Origin: Acanthacorydalis orientalis
Taxonomy: Eukaryota; Arthropoda; Insecta; Megaloptera; Corydalidae
Assembly: GCA_034766995.1 (NCBI GenBank)
Contig: CM068323.1
Span: forward strand, 23,174,346 to 23,238,345
Length of the DNA: 64,000 bases
Direction: 5' to 3'
In this document: piece by piece, positions 13,281 to 24,718 of the stretch
How positions within the stretch are numbered: the stretch's first letter is position 1
Layout: each line of letters opens with the position of its first letter
Position numbers and translations under genes: made by a program
Notes under the pieces: generated by a model
The model's input: the letters and a program-made list of their open reading frames with translations, nothing else
Databases searched by the model: none
Told to the model about the DNA's origin: nothing

Positions 13281-13478
13281 GATGGTACACAAAACTAGTT
13301 GTGATAATAGAAACTCAATAATCCAAAACGACGGAGACCAAGTCAATGTAAAAATTGGATTATAACTAAAAACAAATAATTATAATTTTTGTAAATATTA
13401 TCAATGTACAACTAATGGTACTAATTTTTTAATGTGTAAACATGCGAGTATCCATTAATTAAATCATTGATTATGATT

Positions 13479-13523
<45 letters not shown>

Positions 13524-13824
13524 CAATTTATAAAAAAAATAAAGTATATCATTAATAACAATAATACTTTAACAAAAAATATACATGTCTTCTGTAAAAT
13601 GTGAAAAATTAATAATTTTCTTACTATTAATTAAAAGATAATTCAAAACAAATGTGTTCTTTACTTTCTTTACTATTTTTAGAGCATTTTTTTAGTTTCT
13701 TTAATACATATGATCTAAAAATGTAATAACTGCTGCTGTTGTAAATATTTACTACACAATTACACCAATTTTTCCATGGTGATATATCCAAAGGTTGAAT
13801 GTTGATTTATGTGATTTGAAAAAT

Positions 13825-13863
<39 letters not shown>

Positions 13864-14002
13864 TTAAATTTGAATAAAAAAATGAGATTAGAAATAAATA
13901 AACAATATATTTAATCTATAAAAAAAGTACAAAAAATACAAAACGCAAGTAATCGATATGGATACCATATTAGAGACAAAAACAACAAGTAAATATAACG
14001 GT

Positions 14003-14662
14003 TTAATAGTATCCACGTCCGTGTCCTCCGTAGCCGAGTACAGGAGCGGCATGAGCGACGACTGGAGCAGCGATCACTTTGTGGGCGACTTGGGGATGAG
14101 AAGCATGTCCTTGACGTTCGACGACAGCGTTGAATCCATTATGTTTGTCAGCGGTGTAATGAACAATACGACGGGTGCCGTCAGGTTCAACGAGACTGTA
14201 GTGTCCTTGTACGTGATCTCCTTGACGAGTTTCTTGTTGTTCCTTGATATCGTGGGTATGTGGATCGTGGACAGAGTAAGCGAATTGGTAGTGAGCTGGA
14301 GCGTAGTGGTCGTGATCAGCAACGGCTACTTTAACGACAGGCTGGACGTGTTGGTAGACTGGGGCAGCGTGGTATCCACCCAATCCTCCATATCCACCGA
14401 CTAATCCTCCTCCTAATCCACCTCCTAATCCACCTCCTAGTCCTCCACCTAATCCACGTCCCAAACCACCTCCCAAACCACCTCCGTATCCATGTGATAC
14501 ACTACTGTATCCACCCAATCCACCTAATCCACGGGATCCTCCAAGTCCTCCTAATCCACCCAATCCTCCCGATCTTCCTAATCCGCCCAATCCACCATAA
14601 TGGTGCTGTGCACTAGCGATAGCTACGACAGCGGCGAAGAAGATTACTTGAAGTGAAGCCAT
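14003..14662 (-). CDS. Gly-rich RR-2 cuticular protein, 219 aa
   Basis: Signal peptide at residues 1-18 (AIASA then Q). A Gly/Leu-rich segment at about 22-97 is made of GGLGG and GGGL units. The RR-2 domain at about 125-185 ([37 protein letters not shown]) and an AAPVVAHAAP tail ending GHGRGYY follow. Gly-rich repeats before an RR-2 domain are known from insect cuticle proteins, where they are thought to add flexibility or a loop-rich matrix. The domain is closest to the two genes on its left. Unlike them it has DPHTHD. Translation starts at the first ATG (MASLQ); the sequence there, GCCATGG context on the minus strand, is good. A possible ATTAAA signal is at 13910-13915. Confidence 0.95.
   Translation of the reverse strand: MASLQVIFFAAVVAIASAQHHYGGLGGLGRSGGLGGLGGLGGSRGLGGLGGYSSVSHGYGGGLGGGLGRGLGGGLGGGLGGGLGGGLVGGYGGLGGYHAAPVYQHVQPVVKVAVADHDHYAPAHYQFAYSVHDPHTHDIKEQQETRQGDHVQGHYSLVEPDGTRRIVHYTADKHNGFNAVVERQGHASHPQVAHKVIAAPVVAHAAPVLGYGGHGRGYY
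14401..14600 (-). repeat. In-gene minisatellite coding GGLGG units
   Basis: Tandem imperfect copies of a 12-15 nt unit (plus strand form CCTCCTAATCCA) encode the Gly-rich segment of the protein at 14003-14662. Unit number is likely to vary between alleles. Confidence 0.8.
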
Positions 14663-14719
14663 GGTACTGATTGTACTATGAAAGTCGAATTACTGTACTG
14701 AAACGGTACATGTCCCGTG

Positions 14720-14786
14720 CTTTTATACAACTGATCTCAGGGTGTGTAGGAGATGTGACAGATTGAACTAGTACTTGACTTTCACT
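14720..14786 (-). promoter_or_regulatory. Promoter of 14003-14662: AGTGAAAGT, CACACCCT, TATA
   Basis: AGTGAAAGT (14778-14786), TCCTACACACCCT (14739-14751), TATAAAAG (14720-14727). Element to TATA is 51 nt. TACAGTA at 14691-14697 is a possible initiator about 33 nt past the TATA box. Confidence 0.75.
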
Positions 14787-14799
14787 ATCGATAACCGGA

Positions 14800-15300
14800 T
14801 TTTTTGTAATATTTTACTATTGAACGCTATCTATAATACAAATATCTAGTTCTATATTTGATACGTATTTCAAAGATGCTTATTGCGCCATAGATATCGA
14901 ATTTTAGACACAAACATACATACACATATACATGCGTCTAAGTAGTTATCAAATTTTATACACAAACACATACAGCTACATAGAGATATACATTTCTAAA
15001 AGAAACCAGTAGAATTTGTTACATTCAAATCAAACAGCCGATAAAAGTACAATTTATAAAAATAAAAACATTAAATATTTTTACTTTTTTAAAAGTTGTA
15101 TAATCAACTGGTTCAGTTATACGTTTTGATTTTTTAGAATCAATTCTTGTTTTTTATATTATTTTGTCCCATCAGTTTTTATCTTTATTTGAATTTGTTT
15201 ACTTATACACACACATACACATGTATATATATATATATATATATATATTTAAAATTAACAGAAGACATCATCAAGTATGGTATAGAAAAAAATACTTTAT
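14800..15300. other. Intergenic
   Basis: AT-rich; a TA run at about 15222-15248. No gene recognised. Confidence 0.55.
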
Positions 15301-15406
15301 GTAAAGATATATTTTATTAAATTTCTAAATAAACTATTTACAATCTTCTTTTCCATGTCAAAAATAATATTTATCTAGAACTCATAACAATGTATTTTGA
15401 ACAAAT

Positions 15407-15934
15407 TTAGTAATTATTATAAAAAGTGCGTGTAATTAAAGATTGGACGTCCTGTGCTGATGTAGACGGTGTATAATGACTTACAAATGGACCAACATGA
15501 TGCAACAATGGTACTACATTTTGATTGAAAATAGCTGAAGAATGTTGTCCTGTAGGAACAGTCCTGAAAACGACTGGGGTCGCGACTTGTGAATTAGTTG
15601 TCGGATGAACTGAAACACCTTCTCGTTGCACTACTGCATTGAATCCGTTATAATCATCAGCGGTGTAATGGACAATACGACGAGTACCATCTGGTTCGAC
15701 CAAACTGTAATGACCACGAACATTGTGACCGTCGCTGGTTTCCTCTTGTTCCTTGATGTCGCGTGTGTTTGGATCATGAACGGAATACCCAAAACTGTAC
15801 TGTATTGGAGTTTCTGATGTCTGTTGATATATCGGTACAGCGTTATGAAAAGCTGTCGATGCGTGGTGTGATTGAGGCGTTGAGTTTACAACAGCCACAA
15901 TAGATACAAGAAACAATACTTTATTCAAAAACAT
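15407..15934 (-). CDS. RR-2 cuticular protein, 175 aa
   Basis: The start chosen is the ATG at 15934 (MFLNKVLFLV), because it opens a normal signal peptide (residues 1-18, VVNS then TP) and lies about 45-50 nt downstream of initiator-like ACAGT. The frame stays open to an ATG at 16075, but that one lies upstream of the TATA box. The RR-2 domain covers about 44-106 ([43 protein letters not shown]). The C-terminal 65 residues are Val/Thr/Ser/His-rich without a clear repeat. NTRD and EQEET link it to the gene at 50679-51152, which also shares its CACACCCT promoter module. AATAAA at 15313-15318 (minus strand). Confidence 0.93.
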   Translation of the reverse strand: MFLNKVLFLVSIVAVVNSTPQSHHASTAFHNAVPIYQQTSETPIQYSFGYSVHDPNTRDIKEQEETSDGHNVRGHYSLVEPDGTRRIVHYTADDYNGFNAVVQREGVSVHPTTNSQVATPVVFRTVPTGQHSSAIFNQNVVPLLHHVGPFVSHYTPSTSAQDVQSLITRTFYNNY

Positions 15935-15996
15935 TTTGAGATTTAACACTGTAGACTCGAGCAGAATGTACACTGTGACTGTAAAATATTTCAGCA

Positions 15997-16075
15997 AATT
16001 TATATACTTGTTTTTAGAGGGTGTGTATGGGAACGAATAGAAATATGATCCAGGAAGGACGACAGTTACTTTCAT
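15997..16075 (-). promoter_or_regulatory. Promoter of 15407-15934: ATGAAAGT, CACACCCT, TATA
   Basis: ATGAAAGT (16068-16075; one base off GTGAAAGT), CATACACACCCT (about 16018-16029), TATATAAAT (15998-16006). Spacing is 62 nt, the longest of the regular set. GGATCATATTTC at about 16042-16053 resembles a module of the NFGYSVHD genes. Confidence 0.65.
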
Positions 16076-16089
16076 AAAGTACGATATAG

Positions 16090-16094
16090 AATAT

Positions 16095-16163
<69 letters not shown>

Positions 16164-18245
16164 CTGCTTCTAATGACAGCAATGTTTATAAGCATAACAA
16201 ATTCCGTAAGATCATTTCAAGATATACAAATAGTTAATTTTATTAACTTACAATCATTTGTATAGAACAGATTTATAAAACGGACAAATACTTATTTGTG
16301 TACATTTTAAAAAATCATTTAACGAGATGTATCTTTCTCAGTAGAAGTGAATCTTGGAAATAAAATATGTAGAATTAAATAAATCGCAATTATAAACATG
16401 TATAGAGTGTGTAAGTGTATCGAAGTCTTTCAAATTTTATAAAATATTACTTCCTGTTTATTTAGTATTGTGAAATAGACATTACTTAAATTTTATAGAT
16501 CAAATCTTATACTGGTATTCAATCGAAACATGTTACTTACACTGCGAATATACATACATACTAATCTATTTAATATAGTGCTATAATATCGTCATTTTTT
16601 ATTTTCAAACTGGTTATAATTAACATTTTTACAGTTTTTTTCAAGCAATTTATGTACTTTGTATATGATATACATACATGCAAATATATAACTTTTTTAT
16701 ACGCAAAACATATATATATATATATATATATGATGTGTTAGTAATAAGTAATTTATAAATAGACTTTTAATTATCAGTTACACTGCAACAAAACTGTACA
16801 AGTATTGTGCAATTTCGTATTTTTAGTGACAGAAAGTTTTTAATATATTCATAAAATGAATTAAAAAATATTCTGTTATACTTGAGTGACAATCTTAAAT
16901 TAATAAGTATTATCTGACTTTTGAAAAATAAAATAATTGGCTTGTCATTCTTTACAGATTAAATAGAATCGACTTTTGAAACAGGTTTTCGTACTCTATA
17001 GAAATTTATTATATAATGTTTTTGTAAGATATTTTATAAACAAAATAAAATAGACCAATTAAATCTGTTTAGTTGTTAAGTAAAAATATTTATTTATTGT
17101 TTATCTAAAAAGTATGAAAACTCAAAACATTTTCATTACAAATTGTAGAGGAATCAGAAAATCATTTTAACACTTTTTATTCATTTCGCACGTGATTTTT
17201 TCGCTCATACATGTACGGAAACAAATATTCAGATATCAATAGATCAAATGAAAATTAATTAAGCGTTAATAACATTTTCACAAATAGTAAACTTTAATAT
17301 AATTTAAAAAGATTACGTCAAATCTATTTCACAATCAATTAGAGTGTTTTTAATTTATTTAAAATTCAAGTTTATTCGAGTTAGAAAATTTTGTAATTAA
17401 AATATAAAGAATTCGTGTTTGAGTTACCAAAAGACCTTGTATAACTATGAAAATAAGTGACTAAAAAATAAGACATTTTTCTTTATTGAAACAGTTACTA
17501 CTGGATTTTTTCTTCTAAATACGTCTACTTATAATTATTATTATTCTATTCTATGGTTTACACAATAAGTGTATGTAGGAATCTTAAAAGTATTTAATCT
17601 AATGTTCTAATCTATAAACGTTAAGCTACACTTTTATAGGTGAATTCTTTTTCATCTTATAAACCCCAAAAAATCGGATCAAAAACGTTCAATACATAAT
17701 TATTGATCACTTTTTTGTGTTACATGCATTTCAGTGGAAATTACATTATCCTGAAGGCTCCAAGATATAGAAAACTCTTATTTATCAAAGGGAAACAAAC
17801 ATTAATAAATTTATATGACCATTGCAACCCACATTCATTATATCAGATACACCTTTATTTATTCCAGTATCTTATTTTTCAATTACTTTAATAATTAATG
17901 GATAAGAAACTGTACAAACTGACACATCGTTTCTTTTAGATTAGAGCTTTTCTCTGCCAATTTTTGGATATTAAGTAGTGTATTAGAATGTTAGTAGAAA
18001 GTTACATAATAAAAAATATTTTATCAATTTAAGAAAAATAGTTTTATTTTTTTATATAAAAAACAAGAATATAAAAGTATTCTAAAATAAAAGCTATATT
18101 TAAGCATTTATGATATAGATATCGATTAATATTTGTTATTCTGTATTATTTTTAGCTTGTTTAAGGACAAGAAATTGTACGTTTATTTATAATTAACGTG
18201 CAGAAAAAATATTTATTCTAAATTTTATAATAAATTTGGGACTTG

Positions 18246-18294
<49 letters not shown>

Positions 18295-18740
18295 CAAATA
18301 ATTTAAACACATTTTATTAAAATTTAGATTGTGATAAATCACTTAATAATAAATATGTTTTCAATAAAAGTTACAAAAGAATTTAAATAAAATATATTAA
18401 TTAAAATAAAAAAATGTTTCTATTAAATTTAAGTAAAATTTAGTTATACTGTTTATCAAGTTTTCAAATTTACTCCAACATAAAAAAACTATAAAAAATA
18501 GTTTTACCTGAAAACGAAACTAGTAAATGTGTATATAAAAATTATACATTTTTATTAATTGAGATAATATCACATATGAAATAGAAATAACATAATTTTT
18601 CTTAAATTAAAAATCATCACATTATAATATTAATTTACTCAAGATTGAGTATTTGAGGAAAGGAGATCAACGAAAACAAATATAAAATATGTATTTTATA
18701 AGAACAGAAAAGAGATGTTGTTTCTGAATTTTTTACAACA
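16090..18740. other. Intergenic
   Basis: TA arrays at 16097-16160, 16709-16732 and 18249-18288. A plus-strand copy of a dispersed repeat is at about 17641-17700. No gene recognised. The A/T-driven frame at 18635-18943, just downstream of the next gene, is not credible. Confidence 0.55.
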
Positions 18741-18948
18741 AACTGATCGTTTATTTTGTTAAAAAAATACAAATAATTTATTTGTTTTCGTTTACAAGTT
18801 ATTAAATAGTTAGGTGAATAGTTATAAGTTATTTTTTTATACAAAGTATTGAATAGTTTTATTATCAAAAAAAAGAAAGAAGAATACAAAAAGGAAGTTT
18901 GATATTCAATTTTGATATCAAATAAAATTACTAAGACCGTCAATCACA

Positions 18949-20598
18949 TCAATGGTGTTCGTGTTTTGTTACAACTGGAACTTTATGAACTTCTCGGATA
19001 AGTTTGTAAGTGACAACAGTAGCGGTGTGGGGATCAGCGTGTTCGTTAACATGAACTAGTGCAGGTTCTTCGTGAACGACTGGAATTTCATGGACTTCAA
19101 CAGGTACATTATGTTTAACTTGATGCAAACGAGTTACCACTGGTGTGCGATGAACTTCAGGAACATCGTGATGGATATGTGTAGTAACTGTTTTTACAAC
19201 CGGTGCGTGGACTTCAGGGATATCTTGTTCGACATGAGAACTGACACGAGTAACAATTGGTTCGTAGTCGTTATGGATGTCTTGTTCTACGCGAGAAGCA
19301 ACACGAGTCACAACTGGTATTTCATGATGTTCGGGAACATCGTGATGTACATGTGTTGTAACGTGTTTAACAACAGGTACGTGGAATTCAGGAATATCTT
19401 CTTCAACGTGGGAAGATACGTGAGTTACAACTGGTGCATGGCGAGGATCGATTATATTATGTTGAGAATGAGCTACTATACGTCTTTGTTTGTGGACTAG
19501 AGGTGATTTATGTTGGAGGTGCGATGTTACAACAACTGGTTCGTGATGGACGATTGGAACTTCATGGTGGGCATGATGAGTAACATGATTGACTACTGGA
19601 GCGTGATGGACTTCTTCTTGTTCGATATGAGAAGATACGTGCGTTACAACAGGTCCGTGATGGACTTCGGGAGTATGATGGTTGACATGTGCAACAATAT
19701 TTCTTACAACTGGTAAATTACCGACTTCAATATGTTCGTGTTCATAGCTGGGAACAACAATAGGAGCTTGATGGAAATCTGCAACGTCGTGTTTGACGTG
19801 AGAAGCGACATGGGAAACGACTGGAGCATGATGATGGTTGTTGACAACATCACGTTGTACATCAGAAGCGACACGAGTTATAACAGGTACATGAGGATTA
19901 TCAGAAATTTCATGTTCGACACGAGATGCGACACGAGTTACACCTGGACCCGAATGAGGCGCTAAAGGTACTTCATGCTGAAGATGTGTAGCGGCATGTA
20001 CTAAATCAGTATTATGGTACACTTCAGGAACGTGGTGTTGAACATGCGCGGCATGATGATCCAACGTTGAATGGTGAACAGCGGGAACTTCATGTTGGAC
20101 TGGAGCAGCGACGAGCTGTTGAACAACCTGTGCTTCGTGATATGCACGATGTTCAGCAGGTGCCAATGGAATGACTGGTTGAACGATTTGCTGTACAGGC
20201 ACGACAGGAACAGGATGAAGAGAAGGTCTGTCACGTTCAACAATCGCATTGAAACCGTTTTGATCATCAGCAGTGTAATGAACTGTACGACGAGTACCAT
20301 CAGGTTCGATCAAACTGTAGTGACCGTGAACACTGTTTCCGTCACGGGTTTCTTGTTGTTCTTTAATATCTTGAGTATGTGGATCATGTACGGCATAATC
20401 GTAGTTGTATTGATGATCAATTTCATGTTCGGAAAGAATAGCTACAGGATGTTCGACGTTATGATCAGCAATTAATGCTCCCGGATGTCCATGATGCGCT
20501 GGTGCTCCATGATGGAATCCACGTCCATGATGGTTATGTGGTATCGCACAAATAACTGACAACACCGTTACAAAAAACAACACTTTACAAACAAACAT
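18949..20598 (-). CDS. Large RR-2 cuticular protein with tandem V/H/P repeats, 549 aa
   Basis: Starts at ATG 20598 (MFVCKVLFFV); six codons upstream are in frame but begin with TTG. Signal peptide about 1-18 (VICA then IP). One RR-2 domain at about 64-122 (YNYDYAVHDPHTQD, EPDGTRRTVHYTADDQNGFNAIV). Residues from about 155 to the end form some 18-20 imperfect repeats of 17-20 residues with the pattern V.HDVPE.H..PVVT.V.SH, alternating hydrophobic strands with His/Glu/Asp. This is three to four times the length of its neighbours. The repeats suggest a fibrous or cross-linkable matrix domain (inference). Possible AATAAA at 18750-18755 (minus strand). Promoter resembles those of 54773-55294 and 59941-60486. 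Confidence 0.93.
   Translation of the reverse strand: MFVCKVLFFVTVLSVICAIPHNHHGRGFHHGAPAHHGHPGALIADHNVEHPVAILSEHEIDHQYNYDYAVHDPHTQDIKEQQETRDGNSVHGHYSLIEPDGTRRTVHYTADDQNGFNAIVERDRPSLHPVPVVPVQQIVQPVIPLAPAEHRAYHEAQVVQQLVAAPVQHEVPAVHHSTLDHHAAHVQHHVPEVYHNTDLVHAATHLQHEVPLAPHSGPGVTRVASRVEHEISDNPHVPVITRVASDVQRDVVNNHHHAPVVSHVASHVKHDVADFHQAPIVVPSYEHEHIEVGNLPVVRNIVAHVNHHTPEVHHGPVVTHVSSHIEQEEVHHAPVVNHVTHHAHHEVPIVHHEPVVVTSHLQHKSPLVHKQRRIVAHSQHNIIDPRHAPVVTHVSSHVEEDIPEFHVPVVKHVTTHVHHDVPEHHEIPVVTRVASRVEQDIHNDYEPIVTRVSSHVEQDIPEVHAPVVKTVTTHIHHDVPEVHRTPVVTRLHQVKHNVPVEVHEIPVVHEEPALVHVNEHADPHTATVVTYKLIREVHKVPVVTKHEHH
18970..20140 (-). repeat. Coding tandem repeats of 51-60 nt
   Basis: The C-terminal two thirds of the 549-residue protein is built from diverged repeats. 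Recurrent coding strings are CCAGTTGTA/ACT, then a V-A/S-S-R/H block and a V-E/H-Q/H-D-V/I-P block. Neighbouring units differ by several residues, so the expansion is not recent. Confidence 0.8.
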
Positions 20599-20652
20599 GA
20601 TGTAACTGTTGAGCAACCGGTGTAAAACTGTTTCATTTGATCCGTGTCCTGC

Positions 20653-20730
20653 GTTTATATACCTATTAGCAAAGGACTTTTTTTAATTCAAATGTAATCC
20701 TTGAAAAACGTATCAGTGCTTTCACTTCCG
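20653..20730 (-). promoter_or_regulatory. Promoter of 18949-20598: CGGAAGTGAAAGC, TATA
   Basis: CGGAAGTGAAAGC (20718-20730), then GATACGTTTTTCAAGGAT, then TATATAAAC (20653-20661). Spacing is 57 nt. TCAAGG resembles the core of an FTZ-F1 site (YCAAGGYCR), a known regulator of insect cuticle genes. The match is partial. Confidence 0.65.
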
Positions 20731-20739
20731 TATACTATA

Positions 20740-21120
20740 TAAGTATTTAATTTTCTAAAATATAGTTCATTTTGTCGAGGCTAGGGGACATGTATTGTTA
20801 TTTCAATAAAACTCCACCTCCACCTCTTTGATAAGGAAGATGAAGATGAGACTTAAAGAGACTGAAGATGATGACGTGGACAATAAATGTATGTGTTGTA
20901 TAGTCATTTGTGGGCAAAAGTGTTTTTTATATCGTTTCGTGTATGACAATTTAAGTTACGTTCTATTATAACAAATGATCAAGGATAAATAGTATATAAA
21001 GTGATTTGTCGCATTTTTTACATTTACATTTTTTGTTGTCTGCGCGTTTAATATAGAAAGTAAAATTAACATATTTTGTATTTATTTAAATTATATATTA
21101 ACTGATATATATATACATAC

Positions 21121-21165
<45 letters not shown>

Positions 21166-21768
21166 GTTTCAAGGAAATCTATCTTTCGAAAAATATAAAT
21201 TAAAATTAACTTGTTTCACGTCAAAATTATAACATGTAAAACTAACAGGAATATTTTTTTGATTTATTCGAAATATAACTAAAAAACAGTTAACATTTAT
21301 TTTATAAGACACTATATATTGAATATTGTACTGTTGACTGTACTATTTCAGAAGGATACTTTTATTGTATAGTTTTTTTTTTAAGAAATTATTTGCTAAG
21401 GATTTTAATATAAAAATACTAAACTACTTACACAACCTTTACCATTGGCATTATTGACAATATAAACTGTCATTTTTTACATTTAATACCTTGTTATTTC
21501 TTTTTGAAATATCATTTATATTTTATATAATTTTGCATGGATTATATTTTTTTTAATAATATTTTTACTTATTAAAAGCTAATTGACATTTTCTCATAAT
21601 TATCTTAAAACCAGATACTGTTTTTTTTTCATTTATTAACTTGCACATTATTAATTAAAGGGCAATGCAAATGGTTTTCTTAAAATAATAGTTTGCTGAA
21701 TAAAAATAAAAATATATTTTAATTATTTTAATAAATACAATACCATATATATATATATATACACATAC

Positions 21769-21816
<48 letters not shown>

Positions 21817-22120
21817 AATGAATATTTATATTAATTATAAATAACTAATATTAATGAGTCACCACAAATCTCTATACAAAAAGAAACTGTAAAAATTGAG
21901 TAAATACAATTCCGAAACTAGACTCACGCGAAATAAAAATTATACACATAGATCGGTACAGAAACCTTGACAATCACAAATAAGCCTGGGGTATTGTTTA
22001 GACAATTTTAAAAGTGTTAACCTGTATTGATTATAAAACGTTTCGAAAAAAATATTTTTAGAGGAAATAAATAAAATATAATAGTTACATTTGTAAAATT
22101 AATCTTTATTTAACACATGA
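20740..22120. other. Intergenic
   Basis: A GC-richer purine tract at about 20815-20885 (GATGAAGATGAGAC-like) and TA arrays at about 21105-21166 and 21745-21814. No gene recognised. Confidence 0.5.
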
Positions 22121-22126
22121 TAACAA

Positions 22127-22222
22127 GGGGGATTAATCCAGCTGGGAGCCCCTAGTGATAAAACCGGCGAGTCTGGGGCGAACACCTAGTTCGAGCACCC
22201 AGTCTGACCACCATTTAATCCT
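22127..22222. other. GC-rich island of unknown nature
   Basis: About 95 bp of roughly balanced base composition in AT-rich DNA, directly before the 314-bp tandem repeat. CTGGGAGC (22140-22147) can pair with GCACCCAG, with CTAG/CTAG further in, so it could form an imperfect stem. AGTTCGAGC recalls a polymerase III B box, but no matching A box or tRNA fold was found. Confidence 0.4.
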
Positions 22223-22231
22223 CTACTTGGA

Positions 22232-23440
22232 ATTAAACCAATTTTAAATCCTTAGAAAGTGTTTTTATGATCGAAATAAGTTTAGAACTGAACATAAAAT
22301 TGAATATCGACTCAAATATCGCATAATTCTCATCCTAAGCCACGTTTTTCACATGAAACATATTTGATATGTCTATTAGATTCGATTTATATGAAAAAAA
22401 GTTTAGTTTTTGGACTTTCGATTTTTGGTCGAAAAAAACGTCAAGGTATACCCCTTAAGTTTTGGCCGAAAAATTTTTAGAAATAAATTTTCGTTTTTTT
22501 ACCACGAATCCGTTCTTTTATGAACAAAAATACATGAAACAGGCATTAAACCAATTTTAAACCCCTAGAAAGTTTTTTTTGTGGTCGTAATAAGCTTAGA
22601 ATTGAACATAAAATTGAATATCGATTGAAATATCGCATAATTCTTATCACAAGCTACGGTTTTCGCATGAAACCTATTTGTTATATCTATTAGATTCGAT
22701 CTGTACTGAAAAAAGTTCAGTTTTTTGATTTTCGATTTTTGGCCCAAAAAAACGTCAAGGTATATTTAGCCGAATTTTAGCCGAAAATTTTTTTGGATTT
22801 GATTTTCATTTTTTTGCCATGAATCTGATCTTTTATGAATAAAAAGACGTGAAACAAGCATTAAACCTATTTTGAATCACTAGAAAGTATTTTTTGTGGT
22901 TGAAATATGCTTAGAACTAAACACAAAATTGAATATCGACTAAACTATCGCACAATTCTCATCCCATGCTTCGATTTTTGTGTGAAACATATTTGTTATG
23001 TCTATTAGATTCGATCTATACAGAAAATAATTCAGTTTTCAGACTTTCGATTTTTGGTCAAAAAAAACGTCAAGGTATACCCCTTGGATTTTAGCCGAAA
23101 AATGTTTAGAACTCGATTTTCGTTTTTTTACCAGGAATCCGTTCTTTTATGGATATAAAGACGTGAAACAAGCATTAAACCAATTTCCAACCCCTAGAAA
23201 GTGTTTTTAGAGGTCGTAATAAGCTTAGAATTGAACATAAAATTGAATATCGATTGAAATATCGCATAATTCTTTATACACGTTCTATTTGTTATATCTA
23301 TTGGATTCAATCTATACTGAAAAATTCAGTTTTCAGATTTTCGGTTTTTAGTCGAAAGAAACGTCAAGAATCCCCCTTGAATTTCAGTCAAAACATTTTT
23401 AGAAAGCAGCTTTCGTTTTTTTACCGCCCATATGAAAAAA
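22232..23440. repeat. ~314-bp tandem repeat, about 3.8 copies
   Basis: Units begin with ATTAAACC at about 22232, 22545, 22860 and 23174, giving periods of 313, 315 and 314 bp. Each carries the same landmarks in order: CTAGAAAGTG, AACATAAAATTGAATATCGA, a TATCGCATAATTCT block, TTAGATTCGAT, CGATTTTTGGTC, AAACGTCAAGG, and CGTTTTTTTACC. Copies differ by several per cent, and the last is shortened. This is a satellite-like array rather than genes; open frames inside it (22565-22747, 23254-23463) are incidental. Confidence 0.9.
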
Positions 23441-23459
23441 AGAATTCATTAATGAAAAG

Positions 23460-23517
23460 GTAATCTTATCCACACCATTTGTATGAAGAACATAAAGTTT
23501 TCATTTTATACATATAC

Positions 23518-23574
<57 letters not shown>

Positions 23575-24160
23575 GAGAGAGAGGGATGATTTAAAATTTA
23601 TAAAAAGTCAAAAAATATCACTCGTGATTTATTAAACAATATCACTTTCTTAACGGATCACAAATGACCTTTGTTTTATAATTGCGTCACTCACGGTGTA
23701 AACCGACTTACGATTGTACCGGAATTGTGTGTTATTCAGAATATAAAGGAATAATTGATCATAATTTGATCGAATAACAAGGTCTGTTTAAAATGTTCAA
23801 TGTTTCCTTTCCTTCTCGACAGGTTACAAACAAAGGTATTCTGTAAAATGACGGATATACAAATGAACTATAATAATTACTGGGTAAACGTAGATTAATT
23901 GTATTCATGATAGATTTTCAATTTTTTCATTTTAAAAACACCACTATTATTAATAATTATAATGAAATATAAAAATATATTTTTGTTTGTAAAATAAATT
24001 AACTTAATCAAAATTTAAACACAGAGCACTTAATAATAAACAGAATTGGATTAAATTAGATGCATTTTATTTTAAAAGGGTATTAATTATGGTATTTTTC
24101 TATTAGTCATGTTTGTAAGAAGAATTAATGAAGTTGATACTTATGAAAAACAAAATTATT
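23460..24160. other. Intergenic
   Basis: TA array with a GA tail at about 23512-23585, then AT-rich sequence with no gene recognised. Confidence 0.55.
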
Positions 24161-24238
24161 TTTATTTAGAAGAAAACAAGAGGAAATTACAGAGTCTAAA
24201 ATACATAACGATATAAAAATCAACAAATTCTATATAAA

Positions 24239-24661
24239 TCAGTAAAGGTTTCCATGTCCACCGTGTCTGTTGAAACTGATGTGAGAAGTAGCACCATGGT
24301 GTGATGGAGCAGAGTGATGAACAGGAACTTGATGATGATGATGGTGTTGTACTTGAGGATGGACAGCGTGTCCTTTATGTTCTACTCTAGCTTGGAATCC
24401 ATTATGTTTATCAGCAGTGTAATGGACAATACGGGTAGTGCCATCAGGTTCGACCAAACTGTAATGCCCTTGTACATGATCTCCTTGACGAGCTTCATGC
24501 TGTTCCTTAACATCATGTGTATGCGGATCGTGGACAGAATAAGCGAATTGATAATGAGCTGGTGCGTGATGATCTTGGTGTCCGTAATGGTTTTGACCAC
24601 CTTGCTGAGCACTGGCTAAAGTCACAATGACAGCCAAAACGATAAATTTGCAAGAAACCAT
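24239..24661 (-). CDS. His-rich RR-2 cuticular protein, 140 aa (MVSCK group)
   Basis: Signal peptide 1-18 (TLASA then QQ). RR-2 domain about 37-95 ([41 protein letters not shown]). A His run is at 106-110, and the C-terminal ATSHISF motif at 124-130 is followed by a Gly/His tail ending NLY. It heads a block of MVSCK-type paralogues. EQHEARQGD carries Ala where sisters have EQHETRQGD. The 5' UTR ends CAACAAGCAACAAT before the ATG, as in 30170-30598 and 31448-31882. AATAAA at 24161-24166 (minus strand). Confidence 0.95.
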   Translation of the reverse strand: MVSCKFIVLAVIVTLASAQQGGQNHYGHQDHHAPAHYQFAYSVHDPHTHDVKEQHEARQGDHVQGHYSLVEPDGTTRIVHYTADKHNGFQARVEHKGHAVHPQVQHHHHHQVPVHHSAPSHHGATSHISFNRHGGHGNLY

Positions 24662-24718
24662 ATTGTTGCTTGTTGAATATTTACAACTGAACTACGTGTT
24701 TGTTATCAACTCCACACG

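Noticed and set aside
15935..16075. N-terminal extension of the 15407 gene to the upstream ATG
   Set aside because: It would place translation start before the TATA box and bury the signal peptide at residue 48.
22134..22205. tRNA gene
   Set aside because: Only a B-box-like string; no cloverleaf, A box or anticodon arm could be drawn.
22565..23463. Small frames in the 314-bp repeat
   Set aside because: Not conserved between units; stops differ from copy to copy.
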